A DNA stretch of 50,029 nt from Candidatus Omnitrophota bacterium (GCA_003644405.1 QNCE01000002.1:1-50029); one strand, 5' to 3'; positions 34,506 through 42,567 are shown, numbered from the stretch's first letter. Made by a program: numbers and translations. The notes: generated by a model from the letters alone, not told the origin.

Positions 34506-35434
34506 TGGAAAGAGTTAAAAAAATATCTATTATTGGAGTAGGCTCAGTAGGAAGTACGTTAGCTTTTAATATCCTAAAAAATCTAGACATAGAAGAATTA
34601 ATTCTTATAGACATTGCTGGTTCTCTAGCAAAAGGGGTTGCTTTAGATTTAGAAGATACTAGGGCATTTTTAGAATTTTCTACAAAGATACTAGGAACCT
34701 CCAATATAAATCACATCAAAAATTCTGATATCGTTGTTGTTACTGCGGGAAAGGCAAGAAGTGCAGGAATGACAAGATATGATCTTCTTAATATCAACAA
34801 AGAAATTGCTAAAAAGATCGCTAAAAAGATCAAAGAAGTAGCACCTACATCTTTAGTAATAGTGATAACTAATCCCGTGGATTTTATCACCTATGTAATT
34901 AAAAAAGAGACGGGTTTTGGAAGAGAACGAATTATAGGGATGGGGTCTTCTTTGGATTCTGCCCGTCTTCTTAATCTTGTTTACCAGATGGTTAAAATTA
35001 GCCCTTCTTCTATAGAAACAATGGTATTAGGTATGCACAGTAAAGATATGCTTCCCTTGGTTAAAAAATGTAAAGTTAAAGGTATAAGTATAGATAAATT
35101 TTTGTCTCAAGAAAAGATAAAACTAATTTCAGAGAAAACAAAAATAAGAGGTAAGGAAATCGTCGAACTTCTAAAAAATAGAAGTGCTCATTTTGCTCCT
35201 TCTCTCGCTGGTTATCAATTAATTGAAGCCATTGTAAAAGACAAAAAAGAAATTATATGCGCATCAACTTATCTTAATGGAGAATACGGAATAAAGAATG
35301 TATGTATAGGTGTGCCTTGTATTATTGGCAGAAAGGGAATAATAAAAATAATCGAAATAGAATTAAGTAGAGAAGAAAAAGAAAAACTCTTAAAATCAGC
35401 AAATTACTTCAGAGAATGTATGAGCTTGCAATAA
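34505..35434 (+). CDS. mdh: Malate dehydrogenase (LDH-like family)
   Basis: Interconverts malate and oxaloacetate with NAD(H). The 309-residue protein has the glycine-rich IIGVGSVGSTLAF start. The R91 loop (GMTRYDLL) indicates malate rather than lactate; the NPVD motif, D151/R154 (SLDSARLL) and catalytic H178 (GMHSKDMLP) are present. The histidine motif is GMHSKD instead of the usual GGHGD, a mild divergence. It shares one base with the icd stop (TAATG) and overlaps the next gene by 19 bases. It links isocitrate dehydrogenase to the aminotransferase upstream through oxaloacetate. Confidence 0.87.
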   Translation: MERVKKISIIGVGSVGSTLAFNILKNLDIEELILIDIAGSLAKGVALDLEDTRAFLEFSTKILGTSNINHIKNSDIVVVTAGKARSAGMTRYDLLNINKEIAKKIAKKIKEVAPTSLVIVITNPVDFITYVIKKETGFGRERIIGMGSSLDSARLLNLVYQMVKISPSSIETMVLGMHSKDMLPLVKKCKVKGISIDKFLSQEKIKLISEKTKIRGKEIVELLKNRSAHFAPSLAGYQLIEAIVKDKKEIICASTYLNGEYGIKNVCIGVPCIIGRKGIIKIIEIELSREEKEKLLKSANYFRECMSLQ

Positions 35435-36657
35435 TAGGAGCTGGTGCAGGAGGAATTGAGGCAGCCAAGGAAGCTATTAAAAACAACTTAAAAACTATTC
35501 TTATAGAAGAATTTCCCTTAAACTTCGGAGGTACTTGTTTAAATAAAGGTTGTATTCCTACCAAGTTATATCTCCAGTTAACAAAACACAATCATAACTT
35601 AGAAAATATTTTTTTGAGAAAAAACCAGGTAGTAGATTCTATAAGGAAGGAGGTATTCTCTTATTTAGATAGAAAAGGAGTAGAAATCCTGTGGGGAAAA
35701 GCTCAATTATCTGACAAACATACAATAAAAATAAACAAAAAAGAAATAGTGGCAGAAAATATAATTATTGCTACAGGAAGCATTCCTAAAAAGATTATAA
35801 AACCCGATGGGAAAAAGATAATTTTTGCTGAAGATATATTTAACTTATCAAGTCTTCCTACCAATATTCTTATCGTAGGAGGAGGCAGTATAGGATTAGA
35901 GTTTGCTTCCTTTCTTAATAATTTATCTAAGAAAGTAGTGGTGATAGAAAAAGAAAAACAGATTTTGCCTAATTTTGAAAGAAAAGTGAGTCAGCGTTTA
36001 AGAGCGATATTAGAAAAAAGTGGTATAGTGATAAAAACTTCTACCACTTTAGATGAATTTAATCTAGAAAAATTTGATATAGTACTTTTAGCAGGAGGAA
36101 GAACGCCTAATACAGAAAATTTAAATTTAGGTGAAATAGGATTAAAAACAGATAGTAATGGAAGGATAGAAACTAATGAATATATGCAAACTAACATAGA
36201 TAATATTTTTGCTTGCGGAGATGTTACCTCCCATAAAATGTATGCTTATGTAGCAGAATATCAGGCACGCGTAATTTTAAAGAATATTTTAGGGCAAAGA
36301 GAAGCTATTAACTATGAAGGAATCAGCGAATGTATATTTTCTATTCCTCAGATAGCAAAGGTAGGAATAGATGAAGACGAAGCAAAAAAGGCAAATCTCT
36401 CTTATCAAATTATAAGAACAAACTTCAGAAAGTTTTCTTCCTCCCACGTTTATCAAGATGAGGATGGCTTTATTAAACTTCTTATTGACTCTAAAGGCAA
36501 AATACTAGGGGCTACTATAATTTCCAACTACGCTTGCGAACTTATAAGTATCTTTTCTTTAGCTATAAGAAACCACCTTATCATAGATAAGATAAAGAAC
36601 TGTGTTTTTACTCATCCTACTCTCTCAGAAATTATACCATCCTTCCTAAGAAGCTAA
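35416..36657 (+). CDS. lpdA: Dihydrolipoamide dehydrogenase-like flavoprotein
   Basis: A class I pyridine nucleotide-disulphide oxidoreductase of 413 residues. It has the FAD motif IIGAGAGG at the N-terminus, the redox pair C41-C46 (GGTCLNKGCIPTK), the NAD-binding ILIVGGGSIGLEFAS segment and the C-terminal FTHPTLSE with H400 and E405. It is shorter than usual (about 460). Dihydrolipoamide dehydrogenase is the best guess, for 2-oxoacid dehydrogenase or glycine cleavage complexes, but no E1/E2 genes or lipoyl proteins are adjacent. It ends the long co-directional run; a repeat element follows 9 bases after the stop. Confidence 0.8.
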   Translation: MYELAIIGAGAGGIEAAKEAIKNNLKTILIEEFPLNFGGTCLNKGCIPTKLYLQLTKHNHNLENIFLRKNQVVDSIRKEVFSYLDRKGVEILWGKAQLSDKHTIKINKKEIVAENIIIATGSIPKKIIKPDGKKIIFAEDIFNLSSLPTNILIVGGGSIGLEFASFLNNLSKKVVVIEKEKQILPNFERKVSQRLRAILEKSGIVIKTSTTLDEFNLEKFDIVLLAGGRTPNTENLNLGEIGLKTDSNGRIETNEYMQTNIDNIFACGDVTSHKMYAYVAEYQARVILKNILGQREAINYEGISECIFSIPQIAKVGIDEDEAKKANLSYQIIRTNFRKFSSSHVYQDEDGFIKLLIDSKGKILGATIISNYACELISIFSLAIRNHLIIDKIKNCVFTHPTLSEIIPSFLRS

Positions 36658-36666
36658 AGTTTTCTA

Positions 36667-36773
36667 AGGTAGCATCCAATTAACTGCTGCTATTTTTATC
36701 CTAACCCTCTATAATGTAAAAAGTTGTAAAAGATAAGAAAGGCAGCCTATCTTAAAAAGAGGTTAGGATGGAT
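36667..36773 (+). repeat. 107-bp repeat, copy 1
   Basis: By eye, 104 of 107 bases match copy 2 at 49884-49990 with no gaps. It starts 9 bases after the lpdA stop and runs to the start codon of the transposase remnant. It contains a TATAAT (36710-36715) and arms that form a 12-bp stem with one bulged base. Similarity to copy 2 stops abruptly at the coding region. Best read as the left end/leader of a mobile element. Confidence 0.75.
36698..36769 (+). promoter_or_regulatory. Potential Shine-Dalgarno-masking stem in the repeat
   Basis: Bases 36698-36710 pair with 36758-36769 over 12 bp with a single bulged C. The right arm includes the AGAGG that is the only ribosome-site candidate for the ATG at 36772. 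In copy 1 an extra 6-bp stem lies inside the loop (AAGATA with TATCTT); in copy 2 one of its pairs is lost. Hairpins that hide a transposase ribosome site are known in other IS families; for this element it is inference. Confidence 0.45.
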
Positions 36774-37196
36774 GAAAAAAAGAAGAAGTATAAGATGCAT
36801 ATGGTGTGGGAGTTTAAATACTAAGAAACATGGGAAAATAAAAAGAACAGGATTTTACTTAAAATCAACAAAACAAAAAAATACCCAGAGATTCTATTGT
36901 AAGGGTTGTAAAAAGACATTGTTGTTAGGAAAGATAAACGAAAAAGATATTCCCACAAACTATTCATTGAAATGATTAAACGCCATATAGAAGATAAAGC
37001 AAGCTATAGAGTTATTGCCAAGAGGTTAAGAGAGACTACCCATTCAAGACTCTCTTCCTTTACGGTATTTAATGCTGTAAAAAGAGCCTCTTTGAGTTCT
37101 AATCTTTCTGCCAGAGGCAGATCTGCCTTTGGCAGAAGAATTAGCCGGTATCTCTATAAAAGGGATAGATTGGGTAAGATTTGCTTTAGAGAATAA
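36772..37196 (+). pseudogene. Truncated, frameshifted zinc-ribbon transposase remnant
   Basis: The first reading frame (36772-36975, 67 residues) has a zinc ribbon with C9, C12, C43 and C46, similar to transposase N-terminal domains. The second (36972-37196, 74 residues) overlaps it as ATGA and begins with a helix-turn-helix-like MIKRHIEDKASYRVIAKRLR. Adding one A in the AAA run at the junction would fuse them in frame, so a single-base loss is likely, although programmed shifting is possible. The second frame runs into a 32-bp palindrome, and no DDE catalytic domain follows. Probably a dead insertion sequence of an undetermined family. Confidence 0.65.
37106..37137. repeat. 32-bp near-perfect palindrome
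   Basis: Centred on GGCAGATCTGCC with arms that match except for one pair. It lies inside the broken second frame of the transposase remnant and is GC-rich against AT-rich surroundings. It shares the CTGCC/GGCAG theme with the palindromes at 11371-11453, so it probably belongs to a dispersed palindromic repeat family. Insertion of this unit may have helped end the transposase frame. Confidence 0.6.
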
Positions 37197-37230
37197 CAAC
37201 AGTTAATATAACGCTTCATTTTCTAATTAA

Positions 37231-37260
37231 TTGAAAAGATTATAATTTCTATGGTATAAT
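37231..37260 (+). promoter_or_regulatory. Sigma70-type promoter for the response-regulator operon
   Basis: TTGAAA (37231-37236), an 18-base spacer and a perfect TATAAT (37255-37260). Transcription would begin near 37267, about 24 bases before the ATG at 37291. It follows the transposase remnant, so the downstream envelope/signalling genes appear to have their own promoter and not to depend on read-through from lpdA. Confidence 0.65.
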
Positions 37261-37290
37261 ATTAAAATTTAAAATATGGAGAGTAAAAAG

Positions 37291-37656
37291 ATGGAAAAAG
37301 TATTAATAGTAGACGATGAAGTAGAAGTTGCAGAATTCTTAAGTAGTTTTTTAAAAAGAAAAGGTTTAAAACCCTTTACAGCCAATGATGCTAGAAAGGC
37401 TTTAGAGATTTTTACTCAAAAAAAACCCGATCTTATCCTTCTGGACGTAAAAATGCCTGGAGAGGATGGTTTTTTTGTATTAAAGAAGGTAAAGGAAGCC
37501 TCTAAAGACGTTAAAGTAATAATGATTACTGCAAGAGATGATAAGCCCTCTATTATAAAGGCGAAAAGAATGGGTGCAGAAGATTATCTTATAAAACCCA
37601 TAGAATTAGAAAATCTGGATACAGTCATTTCCAAGTATATAAAGCCTAAAAAATAA
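37291..37656 (+). CDS. Single-domain response regulator (CheY-like)
   Basis: A 122-residue receiver domain: acidic pair D8-D9, phospho-acceptor D52 (LLDVKMPGEDG), the threonine in MITARDD and K102 (YLIKPI). There is no output domain. The ATG at 37291 is preferred over the in-frame ATG at 37276 because GGAGAG lies between them with proper spacing. Its stop shares a base with the following HD-GYP gene (TAATG), which suggests it regulates or works with that phosphodiesterase-like protein. The cognate kinase is not in the window. Confidence 0.88.
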   Translation: MEKVLIVDDEVEVAEFLSSFLKRKGLKPFTANDARKALEIFTQKKPDLILLDVKMPGEDGFFVLKKVKEASKDVKVIMITARDDKPSIIKAKRMGAEDYLIKPIELENLDTVISKYIKPKK

Positions 37657-38822
37657 TGCGCATCTCCTATAGAAAAGAACTGGAAAAAGCAGCTCGTCAG
37701 ATGATCCTTATCCATCGCACAGAAACTCTTATAAAACTTATCATAAGAACGATAATAAAAAATTTAAGAGTCTCTCATGCGGGGATTTTTCTCTTTGACA
37801 AAAATAAAGAAAGCTATATTTTGACCATATCTAGAGGTAAACAAGGTATAAAAATTCCTTCAGGGTTAGTAAAGATTTCTAAAGACTCACCCTTAGTAAA
37901 ATACTTTCTCTATAATAAGTATTACAACCAATGGAGTGATGATTTTCTCCTTCTTAAAAGAATAAAGAGATTTTTAAGGAGAAAAAAAACGGATGAGAAG
38001 CTTAAGGAGTTTTTTCAAAGGTTACTGTATCAACTCTTTATATACAAAGTAGAGGTTGCTCTTCCCATATTTTTTAGAGAGGAACTTTTAGGGATATTTA
38101 TCTTGGGTAGAAAACTAAACGGGAAATCGTTTCCTGCTGAAGAACTAGCTTTTTTATCTATTCTCTCTTCAGATGTAGCTATGGCCATTCGTAACGCCTC
38201 TTTATTTGAAGACTTAAGAATCCAGCTAGAAAAGAATCAAGCTCTCTTTATTCAAACTATCACTGCCTTAGCTCAAGCTATAGAAGCTAAGGATAAATAC
38301 ACCAAAGGGCATACCGAAAGAGTTGTAACCTTTTCTCTAAAAATTGCTCAAGAGCTTAAGAAAATAAAAAAGATAAAAAATTGGGAAAAATTTGAAAATA
38401 ATTTAAAGATAGCTGCTCTCTTACATGACATTGGCAAGATAGGAGTTCCAGAAAAAATTCTTAATAAAAAAAGGCCGTTAACCAACAAGGATTGGGCGTT
38501 GATAAGGATTCATCCCTTAATAGGAGAGGAAATTCTCTCTCCTATAAAAGACTTAAAAGAAATAATCCTAGCTGTAAAGCATCATCATGAGAGATACGAC
38601 GGAAAAGGGTATCCTTCGCAATTAGAGGGAAAAAAAATACCTTTAATGGCAGCAATTATCTCTGTTGCCGATGCCTATGACGCTATGACTACAGAAAGAC
38701 CCTACCGAAAAGCCTTAACAAGAAGCGAAACAAAGGAAGAAATATCTAAAAACAGTGGTACTCAATTTCATCCCTTAGTAGTTAAGGCTTTCCTCAACGC
38801 TTTCAATAAAGAAGAATTATAA
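37656..38822 (+). CDS. GAF-HD-GYP domain protein, putative cyclic-di-nucleotide phosphodiesterase
   Basis: The 388-residue protein has an N-terminal GAF-like sensor region (about 15-185) with HAGIFLFDKNKESY and FLSILSSDVAMAIRNA. The C-terminal HD-GYP domain (about 195-380) contains KGHTERV, the metal-binding LLHDIGK near residue 255 and HHERYDGKGYP near 308. HD-GYP proteins degrade cyclic di-GMP; some act on cGAMP or have lost activity. All metal-site motifs look intact. Translationally coupled to the single-domain response regulator, so the pair may split the usual one-protein regulator layout. Confidence 0.88.
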   Translation: MRISYRKELEKAARQMILIHRTETLIKLIIRTIIKNLRVSHAGIFLFDKNKESYILTISRGKQGIKIPSGLVKISKDSPLVKYFLYNKYYNQWSDDFLLLKRIKRFLRRKKTDEKLKEFFQRLLYQLFIYKVEVALPIFFREELLGIFILGRKLNGKSFPAEELAFLSILSSDVAMAIRNASLFEDLRIQLEKNQALFIQTITALAQAIEAKDKYTKGHTERVVTFSLKIAQELKKIKKIKNWEKFENNLKIAALLHDIGKIGVPEKILNKKRPLTNKDWALIRIHPLIGEEILSPIKDLKEIILAVKHHHERYDGKGYPSQLEGKKIPLMAAIISVADAYDAMTTERPYRKALTRSETKEEISKNSGTQFHPLVVKAFLNAFNKEEL

Positions 38823-38830
38823 CCAAAAAG

Positions 38831-39946
38831 ATGAAGAAAATCCTTATTTTTCATATCTCTCAATTTGGTGGACATAGAAAAGCCAGTGAAAATATAAAAG
38901 AAGCTCTAATTCTTAAAGAACCTAACTTAGAAGTAATTAATTTAAATGGTTTTGCCTACTTAAGCCCCTATGTGGAAAAATTTGTCGATTCTATTTATAC
39001 CCTTGCTATAAAATACCTCCCTCCATTGTGGGGAAAGATTTATGATAAAAAGAAAGTTATAAAAACTATAACTCCCTTTACTAAACTAATAAATCTTATA
39101 GCTGCACCTAAGTTTTTATCCCTAATAAAAAAAATAAAACCAGCAGTAATTATAGCTACGCAAGCTTTCCCCTGTGGAATTATTGCTGAGCTAAAAAAAA
39201 ATCGATGGATAAACGTACCTTTAATAGGAGTGGTAACTGACTATTATCCTCACCGGCTATGGATTCATCAAGGAGTAGACATTTACACAGTAGCATGTCA
39301 AGGAGCAAAAGATGTACTTACAACAGAAGGAGTAAATCCTGAAAAGGTAAAAATTTTAGGCATTCCTATTTCTGTAAATTTTCTAAAAGCTTATGATAAA
39401 AAGGAATTAGCAAAGAAATTTGGTTTTTCTTTAAATACAAATACTATTTTACTTATGGGAGGAGGCTTAGGTATAGGACCCATAAAGAAGATAGCTAAAG
39501 TGTTGGATGATGTAGAAGAAAAGTTTCAGTTGATAGTAATCTGTGGGAAAAACAAAAAACTATTCAATTGGTTTAAGAAAAGCGTAAAATACTTTAAAAA
39601 AAGACTATTTTATTTTGGATATATCGACTTCGTAGATAAATTGATGGACTTCTCAGACATTATTATAACTAAAGCAGGAGGCCTTACAATTTCTGAGGCT
39701 TTAGCTAAAGGAATGGCAACGATTGTAGTAAATCCTATCCCTGGTCAAGAGGAAAGAAATGTAGAATATCTGGAGAGAAAAAAAGCTATACTGAAAACAA
39801 ATTCTGTAAAAGAAATCGGAGGTTTGGTCAAAACACTTCTAAGAGACAGGAATAAACTATTCTCTTTAAAAAGAAATGCTCTGCAAAACGCTACGATAGA
39901 TTCCTCATTAAGAATAGTTAACTTGGTTTTAAGCTATTTAAATTGA
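38831..39946 (+). CDS. MGDG synthase/UgtP-like glycosyltransferase (GT28)
   Basis: A 371-residue GT-B fold enzyme related to monogalactosyl- or glucosyl-diacylglycerol synthases, which glycosylate membrane lipids. The N-terminal domain begins ILIFHISQFGGHRKASENI and has GVVTDYYPHRLWIH. The C-terminal sugar-nucleotide half has LLMGGGLGIGP, TKAGGLTISEALAKG and the NPIPGQEERN motif. These are diagnostic of the family; the sugar and acceptor cannot be read off. It starts 8 bases after the HD-GYP gene and is followed by an acyltransferase, making a small envelope-lipid cluster. Confidence 0.85.
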   Translation: MKKILIFHISQFGGHRKASENIKEALILKEPNLEVINLNGFAYLSPYVEKFVDSIYTLAIKYLPPLWGKIYDKKKVIKTITPFTKLINLIAAPKFLSLIKKIKPAVIIATQAFPCGIIAELKKNRWINVPLIGVVTDYYPHRLWIHQGVDIYTVACQGAKDVLTTEGVNPEKVKILGIPISVNFLKAYDKKELAKKFGFSLNTNTILLMGGGLGIGPIKKIAKVLDDVEEKFQLIVICGKNKKLFNWFKKSVKYFKKRLFYFGYIDFVDKLMDFSDIIITKAGGLTISEALAKGMATIVVNPIPGQEERNVEYLERKKAILKTNSVKEIGGLVKTLLRDRNKLFSLKRNALQNATIDSSLRIVNLVLSYLN

Positions 39947-39952
39947 CGACCG

Positions 39953-40795
39953 ATGTATTATTTCTTCGTTTTAGGAAGGTGGGTAGCTATACTTCTACCA
40001 AGAAAGGTATCATACCTATTAGCTTCCATTATAGCAAGAGTAAAGTTCTTTTTTAGTAAAAGAGACAGGGAAAATTTGATATATAATCTTCTACCTATCC
40101 TAAAAAATAAAAAAACAGCCTATCGGTATGCCAGAAAGATTGTGGAAAATTTTGCCTATTACTTAGTGGATTTTTTTCGATTTTCTAAGATTGACTCTGA
40201 ATTTATAGAAAAATATGTGAAATTAATTAGGATTGATTTTTTGCAAAACTTGATTAAAGAAAATAAAAAAATAATAGCTCTTACTGCTCATCTAGGAAAC
40301 TATGAATTGGGAGGAGCTCTTACTTCTATATTAGGATATAAGGTGTACGCAGTTGCTTTGCCTCATAAAGATGAACGGACAAATAGCTTCTTTAATCGCC
40401 AAAGAGAAGTATGTGGAGTAGAGGTAACTTCTACAGGTATAGGAATAAAGAAATGCTTTCAAGCATTAAAAAGCAGAAAAGTCCTTGCTCTTCTGGGAGA
40501 CAAGGATTTTTCAGGAAAAGGTAAGAAGGTAAAAATGTTTGGCAAAACATGTATTCTTCCAAGAGGAGCAGCAAATTTCTCTTTAAAAACAGATGCTTAT
40601 ATTATCCCTTCTTTTTTAATAAGAGAAAACAAATACACTTATAGTTTAATTTTTGATACCCCTATATCTCCTTATCGAGAAAATAAGAAAAAAACTGAAG
40701 AGGAGATTATACAAGAATGTGCTAAAATATTAGAGAAGTATATAGCTAGGTATCCTGAACAGTGGTATATGTTTGAAAAATACTGGATAGAGTAA
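39953..40795 (+). CDS. Lipid A biosynthesis-type acyltransferase (LpxL/HtrB family)
   Basis: A 280-residue membrane-associated acyltransferase that in Gram-negatives adds secondary acyl chains to lipid A from acyl-ACP. The catalytic HX4E appears as AHLGNYE near residue 112. It also has LGDKDFSGKGKKVKMFG and PEQWYMFEKYW at the C-terminal end, and an N-terminal hydrophobic stretch for membrane anchoring. Some homologues act on other glycolipids, such as the phosphatidylinositol mannoside acyltransferase. It is the strongest sign of an outer membrane in this window. Its last base is the A of the next gene's ATG (TAATG). Confidence 0.86.
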   Translation: MYYFFVLGRWVAILLPRKVSYLLASIIARVKFFFSKRDRENLIYNLLPILKNKKTAYRYARKIVENFAYYLVDFFRFSKIDSEFIEKYVKLIRIDFLQNLIKENKKIIALTAHLGNYELGGALTSILGYKVYAVALPHKDERTNSFFNRQREVCGVEVTSTGIGIKKCFQALKSRKVLALLGDKDFSGKGKKVKMFGKTCILPRGAANFSLKTDAYIIPSFLIRENKYTYSLIFDTPISPYRENKKKTEEEIIQECAKILEKYIARYPEQWYMFEKYWIE

Positions 40796-41463
40796 TGAAA
40801 GTGTGGGTATTAATTCCTGCATACAACGAAGAAGATACTTTGGGACAAATATTAGAGGAGTTAAAAAAGAAATCCCTATCTGTATTAGTGGTAGATGATG
40901 GCTCCTGGGATAATACTTCTCGAGTAGCGGAAGATAAGAGAGTAGTGGTAATTAGAAACAAAAAAAATTTTGGAAAAGGACTATCTATAAAAAGAGGAAT
41001 AAGATACCTTTTAGATAAGGAAGACTTCGATTATTTAATTACTATGGATGCAGATAACCAACACTCTCCACAAGATTTAGAGAAATTTTTAGAGGAAGCA
41101 AAGAAAGGAGAAACTTTTATTATAGGTAATCGTATGGATGAGCCTAGAGGAATGCCTAAAATACGGGTTTTTACTAACAAGTTAATGTCTTGGTTTATAT
41201 CTAAAATGGTAAAACAAAAAATACCAGATACACAATGTGGCTTCCGACTAATTAAAAGAGATATCTTAGAAAAGATAAATATAGAAACTGACAAATATCA
41301 AATAGAGTCAGAAATTCTTATAAAAGCTGCTAAAAGAGGAGTGAGGATAAAATCTATACCCATAAAAAGTATTTATTTTAAAAATGCTAAAAGTAAAATA
41401 AACCCTATAATGGATACCATAAGATTCTTAAAATTTATATTTTTTCTTAATGAAGGAAAATAA
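40795..41463 (+). CDS. GT2 family glycosyltransferase, DPM/undecaprenyl-phosphate type
   Basis: A 222-residue GT-A enzyme without transmembrane tail segments. IPAYNEEDTLG opens the nucleotide-binding fold, VVDDGS follows, and MDADNQHSPQD gives the DxD metal site. FGKGLSIKRGIRY and TQCGFRLIKRD resemble dolichyl-phosphate mannose synthase and its bacterial polyprenyl-phosphate counterparts. It likely transfers a sugar to a polyprenyl phosphate carrier for envelope assembly, consistent with the two lipid genes before it. The sugar is unknown. The end overlaps the next gene by 14 bases. Confidence 0.84.
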   Translation: MKVWVLIPAYNEEDTLGQILEELKKKSLSVLVVDDGSWDNTSRVAEDKRVVVIRNKKNFGKGLSIKRGIRYLLDKEDFDYLITMDADNQHSPQDLEKFLEEAKKGETFIIGNRMDEPRGMPKIRVFTNKLMSWFISKMVKQKIPDTQCGFRLIKRDILEKINIETDKYQIESEILIKAAKRGVRIKSIPIKSIYFKNAKSKINPIMDTIRFLKFIFFLNEGK

Positions 41464-42100
41464 CTACTTACTTTTGAGAAAAAGGATGATTGAAGAACAA
41501 TTAATACCTCGAGGTATAAGGAACAAAAGAATTCTAGAGGCCTTCGAAAATATTCCGCGCCATCTTTTTGTACCGGAGGAAAAACAAAGCTATGCCTATG
41601 AAGATCACCCTCTATCTATAGGATGGGGGCAAACTATATCCCAACCATTTATAGTAGCTCTAATGACACAACTCCTTGAACCCAAAAAAGATGAAAAGGT
41701 TTTAGAAATAGGTACAGGTAGTGGTTACCAATCAGCTATATTAGCTTATCTAGGATGTAAAGTGTTTACTATAGAAAGAATTCCTCAACTAGCTGAGAGG
41801 GCCCAGCAAGTTTTAGAGTCTTTAGAATTTAAGGTGGAAGTAAAAATAGGCGATGGCACTCTAGGATGGGAAAAGGAGTCGCCTTTTGATAAAATAATTG
41901 TCACCGCTGCCGCCAAAGATATTCCTTCTCCTTTAGTTCATCAGCTGAAAATCGGAGGGAGATTAATAATGCCTATAGGTGGCGCTTTCCATCAAGAGCT
42001 TATTATAGCAGATAAAGTTACCAATAAAGAAGTTAAGAAAAAAAGTGCGGGTAGCTGTATTTTTGTTCCTTTAATTGGGAAGTATGTTGAAAGAAAGTGA
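41450..42100 (+). CDS. pcm: Protein-L-isoaspartate O-methyltransferase
   Basis: Repairs isoaspartyl residues in ageing proteins with S-adenosylmethionine. The 216 residues carry the family start RMIEEQLIPRGIRNKRILEAF, the DHPLSIGWGQTISQPFIVA segment and SAM motif I LEIGTGSGYQSAIL, followed by the GDGTLGW motif. The length is typical. It begins within the end of the glycosyltransferase gene and itself overlaps the next gene, so it is part of the same transcript. Confidence 0.92.
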   Translation: MKENNYLLLRKRMIEEQLIPRGIRNKRILEAFENIPRHLFVPEEKQSYAYEDHPLSIGWGQTISQPFIVALMTQLLEPKKDEKVLEIGTGSGYQSAILAYLGCKVFTIERIPQLAERAQQVLESLEFKVEVKIGDGTLGWEKESPFDKIIVTAAAKDIPSPLVHQLKIGGRLIMPIGGAFHQELIIADKVTNKEVKKKSAGSCIFVPLIGKYVERK

Positions 42101-42551
42101 GATCATTACAATCGCCTTAGCTGCTTCTCCTGTATTGGAACTAAGAGGAGCAATCCCTTTCGCTATAGCTAAAGGACTTTCTCCTTTAAAAAGCTATTTT
42201 CTTTCTATTATCGGTAATATGTTACCAGTTGTTCCCTTATATCTGTTCTTCAATTATCTCTTCCACAAGTTGAAAGATGTTCCTTTTTTGGGAAATTTAC
42301 TGACAAGATGGTTTAAGGTTGTAGAAAGAAAGTCAAAACTTATCTCTACTTATGGAATAATAGGATTAATACTTTTTGTAGCTATTCCCTTTCCTACTAC
42401 GGGAGCTTGGACAGGAACTTTTGTAGCTAATTTATTGAAATTCAATATATTAAAAACTTTACTAAGCATTTTATTAGGAATAATGATAGCAGGGATTTTG
42501 GTAGAATTAGCTACTCAAGGGGTGATAAAGTTGTGGCTCCTCTTTAATTAA
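42084..42551 (+). CDS. Small multidrug-export/COG2426 family membrane protein
   Basis: A membrane protein of about 155 residues. Its first helix includes the conserved ELRGAIPFAIAKGLSP. Several hydrophobic segments follow (about 35-55, 85-105, 120-150), along with the PFPTTGAWTGTFVAN motif, which is typical of the COG2426 putative small multidrug exporters. Real substrates of this family are poorly known. The ATG at 42084 is preferred over the TTG at 42075 because GGGAAG lies just before it. Overlaps the end of pcm. Confidence 0.8.
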   Translation: MLKESEIITIALAASPVLELRGAIPFAIAKGLSPLKSYFLSIIGNMLPVVPLYLFFNYLFHKLKDVPFLGNLLTRWFKVVERKSKLISTYGIIGLILFVAIPFPTTGAWTGTFVANLLKFNILKTLLSILLGIMIAGILVELATQGVIKLWLLFN

Positions 42552-42567
42552 AATTTAAAAAGAAGAA

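Noticed and set aside
35416..36657. Frameshifted or truncated dihydrolipoamide dehydrogenase because of its short length
   Set aside because: All active-site elements from the FAD motif to H400/E405 are present in order, so it is merely a compact family member.
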